A DNA stretch of 64,000 bases from CAYRES01 sp964423425. Lineage in GTDB: Bacteria; Actinomycetota; Thermoleophilia; RBG-16-64-13. The stretch's first letter is position 1, and every line of letters begins with the position of its first letter. The translations under genes were made by a program, and so were the position numbers. Shown here piece by piece: positions 50,667 to 58,404 of this stretch. The notes below the pieces were generated by a model. It made no database searches and had not been told where the DNA came from. It saw only the letters and a program-made list of their open reading frames with translations. The stretch lies in contig CAYRES010000006.1 in the NCBI GenBank assembly GCA_964423425.1, forward strand, positions 124,001 to 188,000, in the 5' to 3' direction.

Positions 50667-50731
50667 TGGCGGAGCGGCGTGCGAATCGAACACACCCGGG
50701 ACGGGCCTACCGCCCCACACCGGTTTTGAAG
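50667..50731 (-). tRNA. 3' fragment of tRNA-Sec (attachment-site remnant)
   Basis: Read on the minus strand from 50731: an anticodon loop CTTCAAA with UCA anticodon, the 3' side of an anticodon stem (ACCGG), a long variable arm with a 7-bp stem, a T-arm (GTGTG TTCGATT CGCAC), an 8-base acceptor strand GCCGCTCC, discriminator G and encoded CCA (50669-50667). The 8+5 acceptor/T layout and UCA anticodon identify selenocysteine tRNA. The 5' half is missing: there is no D-arm or acceptor 5' strand upstream, and matching sequence stops at the anticodon loop. This is what an integrase leaves at the far end of an element inserted in a tRNA gene. Confidence 0.75.
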
Positions 50732-51314
50732 TTCACCAGTGGCACCCGCACCGAGGACCACCGAGACCCACAGATGGCTTTAGAAAGCGGTTTCCAGCGA
50801 GGCCATCCTCACCGGGGCACACGCTCGAACACCGAGAAACACCCTGGTGGGTGCCAAAATGGTGCCAATTCTGCCGACCCGCCGGATCCATCGAACACTG
50901 CCTACACCAGCGGACGATAGGCAACCCGAGCGATCTCCTCTGCAGCGCTTCATGGAATAAACCCCCTCGACACAGGAGCGAGACTTAGAGACTGGTAGCG
51001 TCTGCTCCTGGACAGCACAAGGTGACTGGATGGTTTGGCCACGCAGCGGCCCGCCTGGGCCACACGGTTGCCGCGGCGAGCTCCGGGCTCGTGAGCTTCG
51101 TAGTGAGCTAGGGGTGTCTGGGATCTCCTGCGACGCGTTTCCTCCCACCGGTTGACCCCAGCACTTGGCAATGTATCACCGTGCGCCTTCCCGGTGCATA
51201 CAAGGATGACATCCGCCCGCAGTCAGCCCCGTTTGGGGTGACGTACACCCGACGCCCTCTCCCGACATGTGATCGACCTGCCCGGTGTCTCTCAGTTTGA
51301 GTGTCGAACACGGA
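50732..51314. other. gene-poor junction between tRNA-Sec fragment and GntR cassette
   Basis: No open frame here has a ribosome site and a recognisable product. A pair of GGTGCCA motifs near 50850-50870 (TGGGTGCCAAAATGGTGCCAA) and a short hairpin (GCCCC-GTTT-GGGG with flanking GTCA/TGAC, 51222-51242) are present. The stretch may be decayed mobile-element or gene remnants. On the other side of the fragment, a minus-strand tail (50526-50650, ending SHTIGGYLVMV) may be another gene end. Confidence 0.4.
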
Positions 51315-51343
51315 TTGACATGGCTTGGGGAGAATGGTCTAAT
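51315..51343 (+). promoter_or_regulatory. promoter of the GntR/TRAP cassette
   Basis: A perfect TTGACA (51315-51320), a 17-base spacer and TCTAAT (51338-51343). It is the best sigma70-type promoter in the right half of the window. Confidence 0.7.
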
Positions 51344-51368
51344 TAGGGTACTGGATACTGTACCCTAA
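51343..51368 (+). promoter_or_regulatory. palindromic operator, probably for the adjacent GntR regulator
   Basis: A perfect inverted repeat, TTAGGGTAC (51343-51351) and GTACCCTAA (51360-51368), is spaced by 8 bases. It overlaps the -10 box end and the expected transcription start, 22 bases before the regulator's ATG. The position suits autorepression. Confidence 0.7.
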
Positions 51369-51390
51369 CACTGACCTCAGGGAGTCGCCC

Positions 51391-52074
51391 ATGACAGTTC
51401 AGACGGCAGACGACCCCATGGCCGGTTTTGCTCTCGAACGGCCGGCAGCTATGCGCACACGGGTGTCCGACTACCTGCGCAGCCAAATCGCCAATGGCAG
51501 CCTACCCCGCGGGACCCGCCTGGTTGAGACCGAACTGGCAGAAGCCATCGGCGTGTCTCGCACGCCAATTCGGGAAGCCCTACACGCACTCGAAAGAGAG
51601 GGCCTTGTCGAGTCTCTTCCCAGAGTGGGCTATCGTGTTCGGGAGATCGAGTGGGAAGAGGTCGAGCAGGTCTGCGAGATCCGCACCGTCAATGAAGTAC
51701 TTGCGGCCCGCTGGGTTCTGGACAGGCTCAACACAGATGTACTTGCTCGACTTGAGGCCAACGTGGCCGCATGCGAGGCTGCCGTGGCGTCCGGTGAAAT
51801 AGGTCGGATTGCTGAGTTGGACGGTGAATTCCATGAGATTCTCGTAGGCGCGAGCGGTTCAAACCGGCTCCTAGAGATCTGTCAGAACCTCCGTCACCAC
51901 ATGGTGCTTTTCCGCATGGAAACGTTTCGTGACCACGAACTGGCGCGGATGGCAACGGTTGGGCACCGTCAAATCGTAGAGTGCCTCAAGGCCGGCGATG
52001 TGGAAGCCGTGGAGGAGGCAGTTCGTTCCCACCTGCAAGACGCAAAGCGTTCAATCGGGCAAGTACACACGTAA
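51391..52074 (+). CDS. GntR-family transcriptional regulator (FCD/FadR type)
   Basis: A 227-residue repressor with an N-terminal winged helix (about 15-80; LVETELAEAIGVSRTPIREALHALEREGLVE) and an all-helical FCD ligand domain with metal-binding residues (ELDGEFHEIL, a later GHRQIVECLKAGD). It heads a plus-strand cassette for a dehydrogenase pair and a TRAP transporter. The inducer is likely the imported acid. Confidence 0.94.
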   Translation: MTVQTADDPMAGFALERPAAMRTRVSDYLRSQIANGSLPRGTRLVETELAEAIGVSRTPIREALHALEREGLVESLPRVGYRVREIEWEEVEQVCEIRTVNEVLAARWVLDRLNTDVLARLEANVAACEAAVASGEIGRIAELDGEFHEILVGASGSNRLLEICQNLRHHMVLFRMETFRDHELARMATVGHRQIVECLKAGDVEAVEEAVRSHLQDAKRSIGQVHT

Positions 52075-52089
52075 GGCAGAGGTGCGCAC

Positions 52090-53202
52090 ATGAACGAGCA
52101 CAGCGTGGAGAAGCTAACTGTTGCTGTTGTGGGCGGAGGCAACGGCTCCTACACGGTGGCAGGAGACATGACGCTGCTGGGCCACCGCGTCCGATTCTGG
52201 CCTGACCCACGGGACGGTCACCCATCCGTGCTTGACCACGGCACCATCACGGTGACCGGCATCGGGCGAACAGGCATAGCCGAGCTTGACTTGGTGTCTC
52301 AAGACGTGGGCGAGGTGATCGGCGGGGCGGATGTTGTGGTCTGCACAGACCCAGCCTTCACGCAGAAGGATCGCGCGCAGCGCATTGCTCCCCATCTCAG
52401 TGACGGTCAAATCGTTTTGCTGTCCCCGGGTTCTATGGGTTCCTATCTGGTTGCGGCTGCCGTTCGGGAACTCGGAAACAAGGCCGATGTGACCTACGCG
52501 GAGCCGGGAACGCTGCCCTATCTCACTCGCAAGATCGGGCCGGCAGAGGTGCAGGTCAGCGGCTGGGGCGTGCATCTGCCGATTGGGGTGTTTCCCGCCA
52601 AGCGTACGGAGTGGGCGGTAGAACGTCTTCGGGCCATGTTCTCAGGGGCCCACCCGGTGGAAGACTCACTCGCGGTGGCACTGCTGAACGTGGGGCCGAT
52701 CATACACTCTGTACTGGTGCTGCTGAACACCGGCCCGATTGAACACTTCGAAAGCTGGGACATCCACAACGAAGGCACCACTCCCTCGGTCAAGAAGCTC
52801 ATCCTGGCGCACGATGACGAACGCATCTCGGTTCGAAAGGCCCTCGGTTACTCAGAGCCTCACTATCCCATGGCAGACCACTACGATCCGCAACGAGACA
52901 ATGAGTGGATGTATGGGCGCGGCGCCCACACCGATCTTGTGAAGAGCGAGAAATGGCGGGAGTCTCTTGGCTTCTCTCATCGCTACATCCAGGAAGACGT
53001 ACACGAGAATCTCGCCCTGTTGGCCAGCATCGGAGACTTGGCAGGCGTGGAGACGCCCATAGCTGATTCGATTCTCAGGCTCGTCGGCGTGATCACCGGC
53101 CAAGACCATTTGCACGAGGGCCGAACCCTCGCCAACCTGGGTCTTGGCGACATGACCGCGGCCGAACTGCAGCAGCTGCTACAGGAGGGGCCGGGATCAT
53201 GA
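52090..53202 (+). CDS. NAD/NADP octopine/opine dehydrogenase family protein
   Basis: A 370-residue dehydrogenase with the Rossmann motif VVGGGNGSYTVAGDMTLLGH and the C-terminal opine-dehydrogenase domain (IIHSVLVLLNTGPIEHF, then GYSEPHYPMADHY). Family members reductively join, or oxidatively split, N-(1-carboxyalkyl) amino acids. The context with an importer and a regulator suggests oxidative catabolism of an opine-like compound. The next gene starts in an ATGA overlap with its stop. Confidence 0.88.
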   Translation: MNEHSVEKLTVAVVGGGNGSYTVAGDMTLLGHRVRFWPDPRDGHPSVLDHGTITVTGIGRTGIAELDLVSQDVGEVIGGADVVVCTDPAFTQKDRAQRIAPHLSDGQIVLLSPGSMGSYLVAAAVRELGNKADVTYAEPGTLPYLTRKIGPAEVQVSGWGVHLPIGVFPAKRTEWAVERLRAMFSGAHPVEDSLAVALLNVGPIIHSVLVLLNTGPIEHFESWDIHNEGTTPSVKKLILAHDDERISVRKALGYSEPHYPMADHYDPQRDNEWMYGRGAHTDLVKSEKWRESLGFSHRYIQEDVHENLALLASIGDLAGVETPIADSILRLVGVITGQDHLHEGRTLANLGLGDMTAAELQQLLQEGPGS

Positions 53203-54245
53203 GCGCAGCGACTGAATCCGACACCAACGCTGGCGCACGGACGGACTCCAACCCGCCCGTCGGTATCGTGGGTCCGGGCCGGATGGGCGTAGGTATTGCC
53301 ACCGCGATCCTGCTGGCCCAGAAGGGTCACAATATCCGCCTCTTGGACCTGAAGAAGCGGTCGAAGGAGGAGGAGTACTCCGCACTCGTCCGCGCCAAGG
53401 ATGAGATTGGCGCCAATCTCGATCTGTTGAGAGACCTCGGCCTTGTCGGTGCCGAGCCTGCTAGTCTGCTGGACAACGTCTCCCTTCATCGTGAACCCGA
53501 GTGCCTCCAGGATACTCATTTGGTGTTCGAGGCCCTCCCGGAAACGGTTGACGCTAAGCGTCCTTTCTTCGGTCTGGCAGATGAGTATCTTCCGGCAGAC
53601 GGCATCATTGCTTCCGCAACCTCTAGCTTTGATCTTGGTCTGTTCCGTGAACTGAGCAGCAGACCCGAGAGGGTCGTCACTGCCCACTGGCTCAATCCGG
53701 CCTTTCTCATACCGCTCGTTGAGGTGGCCAAAGCTGAGTGGACCGACACAGCTGCCGTGGATTATGTCGTCGAGTTCTTGCGGTCCATCGGCAAGACCGC
53801 TCTCGCGATCAAGGACAGCCCTGGCTTCATCGTGCCCCGCATTCAGACAGCGGCCATGAACGAAGCCGTGCGCATCTTCGAGGACGGGGTGGCGTCACCC
53901 GCTGACATCGACACTGCAATCAAGGCCGGATACGGATTCAGGTTGGGCGTGTTCGGCATCATTGAGTTCATCGATCTAGGTGGAGTGGATATCTTGGCCC
54001 ATGCTGGAGCTTTCTTGCATGAGCGCTTGGGTGGCGCCCAGTACGACCCGCCGCAGTCGGTCAAAGACAAGATGGCCGCGGGAGAAGTCGGGCCACGAAG
54101 CGGTCGCGGCTACTACGATTTCGCAGGCGTGGATACGGCAGCCCTGTTCCGCGATCGGTACCAGGCATTTGTGGAATTGCTTCGGCTCTACGGCGAGTCA
54201 TCGCACCTGAGTTTTCTGGGAGGAATCGGTACTCCGGACAAGTAG
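53199..54245 (+). CDS. 3-hydroxyacyl-CoA dehydrogenase family protein
   Basis: A 348-residue NAD-dependent dehydrogenase. GPGRMGVGIATAILLAQKGH is the nucleotide loop, the catalytic His lies in TAHWLNPAFLIPLVEV (compare the family HFFNP), and the C-terminal helical domain has SPGFIVPRI and GPRSGRGYYDF. The changed residues around the catalytic site suggest a substrate other than a simple acyl-CoA, as in carnitine or gulonate dehydrogenases. It is coupled to the opine dehydrogenase gene. Confidence 0.88.
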   Translation: MSAATESDTNAGARTDSNPPVGIVGPGRMGVGIATAILLAQKGHNIRLLDLKKRSKEEEYSALVRAKDEIGANLDLLRDLGLVGAEPASLLDNVSLHREPECLQDTHLVFEALPETVDAKRPFFGLADEYLPADGIIASATSSFDLGLFRELSSRPERVVTAHWLNPAFLIPLVEVAKAEWTDTAAVDYVVEFLRSIGKTALAIKDSPGFIVPRIQTAAMNEAVRIFEDGVASPADIDTAIKAGYGFRLGVFGIIEFIDLGGVDILAHAGAFLHERLGGAQYDPPQSVKDKMAAGEVGPRSGRGYYDFAGVDTAALFRDRYQAFVELLRLYGESSHLSFLGGIGTPDK

Positions 54246-54388
54246 GAGAGGGGGCCTGAGGGAGTTAGGGGGTCAGTGTGAGCGAACTGACATAGCTGTA
54301 ATTCACAGAACGTCCACACGAGTCACGGGACGGCCGTAATTCGATTCGGCAGAGCGAGTGAGCAGCGTTCACACGATAGGGGGTATCC

Positions 54389-55519
54389 ATGTCATTCCGC
54401 ACTGCATTGCCAAAGCTGTTGTTTGTACTTCTTGCCAGCCTTCTAGTCATGGCCCTTGTTGGTTGTGGCGGGACGGAGGCAACCACCACGACTGCCGGCG
54501 AAGCCACCACAACAACCGCGGGCTCGACAGAGACAACCGCGCCGGGTGACGAATTTGAAGGTCTAGCACCCATCACGCTGACGTATTCACACTTTGCCCC
54601 GGCGAGTACGTTTCCCTCCCGTCAGATGCAGCACTGGGCCGACGAGATCAACAAGCGCACCAACGGAGTCGTGACCGTGGAGACATTCCCGGGAGGGACA
54701 CTGCTTGATGCTGCTCAGACATGGGACGGCGTGTTGCAGGGAGTGGCCGATATCGGCCTTGGTGCCCCGTCGTACGATCCTGGGCGGTTCCCCATCACAT
54801 CCGGGCTCTCGCTGCCGGTCGGCTTCCCGAACTCCACAGTTGCGAGTCTCACCTTCTGGGATCTGCTTGAGGCCGGCTACCTCGATGATGACTACAAGGA
54901 TTTCAAAGTCATAACGGTGTTCACGGGAGAGCCCGGGTATCTGCAGACCAAGACGCCCGTCACCTCTCAAGCGGACCTGCGCGGCATGAAGCTGAGGGCG
55001 GCGGGAACAGGCGTTCCTGTGCTTGCGGCCCTTGGTGCCTCTCCAGTAGGCATGCCTATGACTGACGTTCCGGAGGCTGTCCAGACGGGCCAGATAGAGG
55101 GAACCATGGTGTCACGTGAGGTCCTACAGGACTTCAAACTTGCGGAGCAACTCAAGTACGTCACCAACTATCCGACAGTGGTTGTGTCCTTCGCCGCTGT
55201 GATGCGACTCGACAAGTTCAACGCACTTCCCGCGCCTGTTCAGAGGGTCATTGAGGAGATGGGCCGCGAAATGGCCGAGTGGACCGGCCGCTACCACGAT
55301 GAAGAGAACGTGGGCGCGGCAATGAAATGGGCGATCGAGGAGCAAGGTCTGAGCGTGGTGGAGCTTGCTGAGGGCGAGAAGGCCGCGTGGGACGAAGCTC
55401 TCACACCGTTGGTCGAGGAATGGATCCAGCAATCCACTGCAGCGGGGATTGCCGCTCAGGAGTTCTTGGACAAGCTGTACGAACTGCGTGACAAGAACAT
55501 CGCGGAGGTTGGGGCCTAG
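54389..55519 (+). CDS. TRAP transporter substrate-binding lipoprotein (DctP)
   Basis: A 376-residue extracytoplasmic binding protein. A lipobox LVGC gives an acylated C26, and a Thr-rich linker (about 28-55) leads to the DctP fold (TYSHFAPASTFPSRQMQHWADEI, then DLRGMKLRAAGTGV with the conserved carboxylate-binding Arg). Ligands are usually organic acids. AGGGGG precedes the ATG. A 143-base spacer separates it from the dehydrogenases. Confidence 0.93.
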   Translation: MSFRTALPKLLFVLLASLLVMALVGCGGTEATTTTAGEATTTTAGSTETTAPGDEFEGLAPITLTYSHFAPASTFPSRQMQHWADEINKRTNGVVTVETFPGGTLLDAAQTWDGVLQGVADIGLGAPSYDPGRFPITSGLSLPVGFPNSTVASLTFWDLLEAGYLDDDYKDFKVITVFTGEPGYLQTKTPVTSQADLRGMKLRAAGTGVPVLAALGASPVGMPMTDVPEAVQTGQIEGTMVSREVLQDFKLAEQLKYVTNYPTVVVSFAAVMRLDKFNALPAPVQRVIEEMGREMAEWTGRYHDEENVGAAMKWAIEEQGLSVVELAEGEKAAWDEALTPLVEEWIQQSTAAGIAAQEFLDKLYELRDKNIAEVGA

Positions 55520-55657
55520 AGAGGATCTGACCCCGGTTGTCCCGGACGGAGATTCGGTTTGTTCTCCGTCCGGGATCCAGCCCATCTCGGCACACAAACG
55601 AACGGAAGACACACCTTCTGCAGGTCTCTGCGAACCCGCTCGAAGGAAGGCACGCAG

Positions 55658-56161
55658 ATGCGATCTCTTGAAAGGTTCACCAAGCTACTGACCAGGGGAA
55701 TGGCCGCGCTCGCCGGTCTTGGGTTACTTGCAATGATGTCCGTGACCGTGTACGACATATTCATGCGGCTCTTCGCCAGGCCGTTTCCGGGGACGTTCGA
55801 ACTCGTTGGCTGGCTGGCCGCCTTTACGGCCTCCTTCGCCCTCGCCTACACCCAGATGTATCGACAGCACGTGGCCATAGACCTTCTGGTGAAGAAGTTC
55901 GGTGATCGTGCCTGCGCCTACATCGGCGCCGTCGTCAACTTGGTCTCGGCCGTGCTCTTCGGCTTCGTTGCCTACCGCATGTTTGTGTATGCGGGCACGC
56001 TTCAGGCCAGCGGATCCCTTTCGGAGACCATGAGGGTCATCTACTACCCTTGGGTCTACTTAGTGTCCGTCGGCTTTGCGAGCCTGGCAGTCGCTCTCGT
56101 GACTGACTTTGCGCGGTCAGTGCGCGAGTGTGTGACTGGTCAGCCTCAGGAAACGTGGTAG
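55658..56161 (+). CDS. TRAP transporter small permease (DctQ)
   Basis: A 167-residue, four-helix small subunit with the family pattern (VTVYDIFMRLFARPFPGTFELVG, then AYTQMYRQHVAIDLLV). GAAGGAAGG precedes the ATG at 55658. It joins the large permease to form the Na+-driven membrane part. Confidence 0.92.
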   Translation: MRSLERFTKLLTRGMAALAGLGLLAMMSVTVYDIFMRLFARPFPGTFELVGWLAAFTASFALAYTQMYRQHVAIDLLVKKFGDRACAYIGAVVNLVSAVLFGFVAYRMFVYAGTLQASGSLSETMRVIYYPWVYLVSVGFASLAVALVTDFARSVRECVTGQPQETW

Positions 56162-56230
56162 GTGAGCTGTGAAGAGATACAGAATGTACTCAACGCCACA
56201 GCTCGCCCTGCCAAATAGCGAGGCTGCATC

Positions 56231-57532
56231 ATGAGCCCAACATTGGTGGCCATCTTGGGCATAGTCCTCATGTTCGCTCTCATGATGCTGCGGGTTCCGG
56301 TGTCTTTCGCGATGCTCATTGCGGGTGTTGTCGGGAACGCCTTGATGCTCAACGCCTCAGTCTCGCTGCACATGCTGGCAACGAACGTCTGGAGTCAGTT
56401 CTCCTCGTACAGTCTGAGCGTTGTACCCATGTTCGTGCTCATGGGGCAGATTGCATTTCATTCGGGGGTTACCGAACGGCTCTTCAACGCGGCCCAAAAA
56501 TGGGTGGGTCGACTCCCTGGAGGCCTAGCCGGCACCACAGTGCTCGCGGCAATGGGCTTCGGTGCAATCTGCGGATCGAACTCCGCCACGACGGCCACAA
56601 TGGGAACGATCGCATTGCCCGAGATGAAGAGACACAACTACGACCGAGCCCTGAGCACCGGGGTGGTATCGATTGGCGGAACACTTGGCGTTGTCGTTCC
56701 TCCCAGCGTGGTCTTGATCATTATCGCCGTGCAAACGGAGCAGTCAATTACACGGCTCTTCTTGGCAAGTATCGTCCCGGCTGTGCTGGTGACGCTTCTT
56801 CTTCTGGCAACTGTGTTCGTGTTGTGCCTGAGGAACCCCGCTCTGGGACCCCGAGCTGAGGTCACCACTCTGAAAGAGAAGATGGTCTCGCTGCTCGGGG
56901 TCATTGAGGTGTTGGTCCTGTTCGTGTTGGTGATCGGAGGAATGTACGCTGGCTGGTTCAGTCCGACAGAAGCAGGAGCGGCCGGTGCATTTGGTGCGTT
57001 GCTCATAGGAGTCGCCAGAAGGAAGCTATCGCTCAAGGGACTCATTCAGGCGGCGGGAGAAACCTTGCGCACGACCGGGATGGTGTTCCTGCTGATCACG
57101 GGTGCCGTGCTGTTCGGTCGATTTCTGACGGTGACGCGTTTGCCATTCACCATCGCAGAGTGGGCTAGCGCTCTCCCCATTCCCGCATTGGGTGTGTTGG
57201 TTGTGGTGCTGCTCATATTCCTCATTGGGGGCGCGCTCATGGACGCGCTCGGTTTTCTCGTGGTGACGATACCGATCTTCTTCCCATTGGGTTTGGCTCT
57301 TGGGTTCGATCCGGTGTGGTTCACCGTTATCCTGACACTCATCACTACCATGGGTGCGGTTACTCCCCCCGTCGGAGTGAACGTCTTCGTGGTCAGCGCT
57401 CTCGCTCCGGATGTTCCGATTCACACCATATTCCGGGGCACTATGGTTTTCCTCATTGCGTATGTGCTGGCGATTGCCCTCTTGATGATCTTCCCGCAGT
57501 TGGCGGTCATGCTACCGAATTCAATGCTGTAG
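56231..57532 (+). CDS. TRAP transporter large permease (DctM)
   Basis: A 433-residue, twelve-helix Na+-coupled permease. Conserved segments are VPMFVLMGQIAFHSGVTERLF, AMGFGAICGSNSATTATMG and PTEAGAAGAFGALLIG. It is 69 bases after dctQ and is the last gene of the cassette, which ends at a strong hairpin. Confidence 0.95.
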   Translation: MSPTLVAILGIVLMFALMMLRVPVSFAMLIAGVVGNALMLNASVSLHMLATNVWSQFSSYSLSVVPMFVLMGQIAFHSGVTERLFNAAQKWVGRLPGGLAGTTVLAAMGFGAICGSNSATTATMGTIALPEMKRHNYDRALSTGVVSIGGTLGVVVPPSVVLIIIAVQTEQSITRLFLASIVPAVLVTLLLLATVFVLCLRNPALGPRAEVTTLKEKMVSLLGVIEVLVLFVLVIGGMYAGWFSPTEAGAAGAFGALLIGVARRKLSLKGLIQAAGETLRTTGMVFLLITGAVLFGRFLTVTRLPFTIAEWASALPIPALGVLVVVLLIFLIGGALMDALGFLVVTIPIFFPLGLALGFDPVWFTVILTLITTMGAVTPPVGVNVFVVSALAPDVPIHTIFRGTMVFLIAYVLAIALLMIFPQLAVMLPNSML

Positions 57533-57589
57533 GAAGCGCCACGCGCTTGATGCGAGCAACTGGAACATGGGCTCTGGCTGTGAACTGCC

Positions 57590-57626
57590 GCACGGAGCAC
57601 TCGTCTGAGGGGCGAGTGCTCCGTGC
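57590..57626 (+). terminator. terminator hairpin of the TRAP cassette
   Basis: A perfect 14-bp stem (57590-57603 with 57613-57626) has a 9-base loop TCTGAGGGG, 58 bases after the dctM stop. No T-run follows. Confidence 0.7.
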
Positions 57627-57639
57627 CGCAGAAACCTCA

Positions 57640-57778
57640 AGCAGGTGATGACGCTTGCCAAGTCCTGTTTCGCCTGAGGGTCTTGGAGCAGGTAGGCCAA
57701 GCCCTGGGTGCAGAGCACCTCTCCCTGGGTGGAGAAGGAGGCGAACTGGGCCAGGTGGCCAAGCAGGGTCGATATCAT
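57640..57778 (-). pseudogene. truncated 5' end of a gene, partner of the upstream 172-residue gene
   Basis: From the ATG at 57778 (GGGAG upstream) about 44 residues read like a real protein (e.g. LGHLAQFASFSTQGEVLC and GLAYLLQDPQAK). The frame then runs into the cassette's terminator region and loses sense. It lies 25 bases after the stop of the 172-residue gene, in the same direction. The gene looks cut by the arrival of the TRAP cassette or by a deletion. Confidence 0.5.
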
Positions 57779-57803
57779 CGCCTATCTCCCACATGCGGGG
57801 CTC

Positions 57804-58322
57804 TCATCCTCGCACTGCTTCCCGGTAGGCATCGGTCAGCAGATCGAGCACCTCGTCAGTTGTGTCTCTGATAGTCTTGCCTTGGCCAATGGCCTCTGCA
57901 CCGAGAAGCTCCTCAAGCTCTCTGAGCGATCGAGGAGCGGTTCTCTCCAGCACACTCCGGTAGAGCGACAGGGACGGTCCGCCGTCATTCCATACGGTGA
58001 CCAGTCCAGAGCCGGTTTTCAGCAGACGGGGAAGCAGGGTGAGTCTGCCGGTCTTGCCGTGGTAGGTGTCTAAGGTACACAGGCCCTCGGCGTGGAGACG
58101 CGTAGCCCACTCGGTGAGCCGGCGAAGTTCGGGGCGGTGCTCAGTGTGTTCGATTGAACCCGTCGTCGGCCTTGCCGATGTCAATCTGCCCGGCCCCGTG
58201 TTCCCCGAGTGACCGCTCTTGGCTTCACGGGAATGGGGTGCTGGGTCGGAACGATAAGTCAGCGCCGACTCCTGGGACGACTGGGGACTTCGTGGGGTGT
58301 AGTCCGACGTGATATAGTTCAA
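57804..58322 (-). CDS. uncharacterised protein, possibly from a two-gene defence-associated module
   Basis: 172 residues if it starts at the TTG at 58322; the true start may be further in. The last 105 residues look conserved and folded (ATRLHAEGLCTLDTYHG, LVTVWNDGGPSLSLY, LTDAYREAVRG). The first 65 are low-complexity Ser/Thr/Arg sequence. I do not recognise a named domain. It is divergent from the AIPR gene and is followed by the truncated partner gene. Confidence 0.55.
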   Translation of the reverse strand: MNYITSDYTPRSPQSSQESALTYRSDPAPHSREAKSGHSGNTGPGRLTSARPTTGSIEHTEHRPELRRLTEWATRLHAEGLCTLDTYHGKTGRLTLLPRLLKTGSGLVTVWNDGGPSLSLYRSVLERTAPRSLRELEELLGAEAIGQGKTIRDTTDEVLDLLTDAYREAVRG

Positions 58323-58404
58323 GTTACGCGAGTCAGCGGATGCAGGCGTCGCGCATTTGATCAGGAGTCGCAGGTGCGACTACCACAACCGAAAGGAGCT
58401 TGCT

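Noticed and set aside
50667..50760. A complete tRNA-Sec gene using CGGTGCGG (complement of 50746-50753) as the acceptor 5' strand
   Set aside because: It pairs with one mismatch, but only about 12 bases would separate it from the anticodon arm, leaving no D-arm. The 3' fragment reading is simpler.
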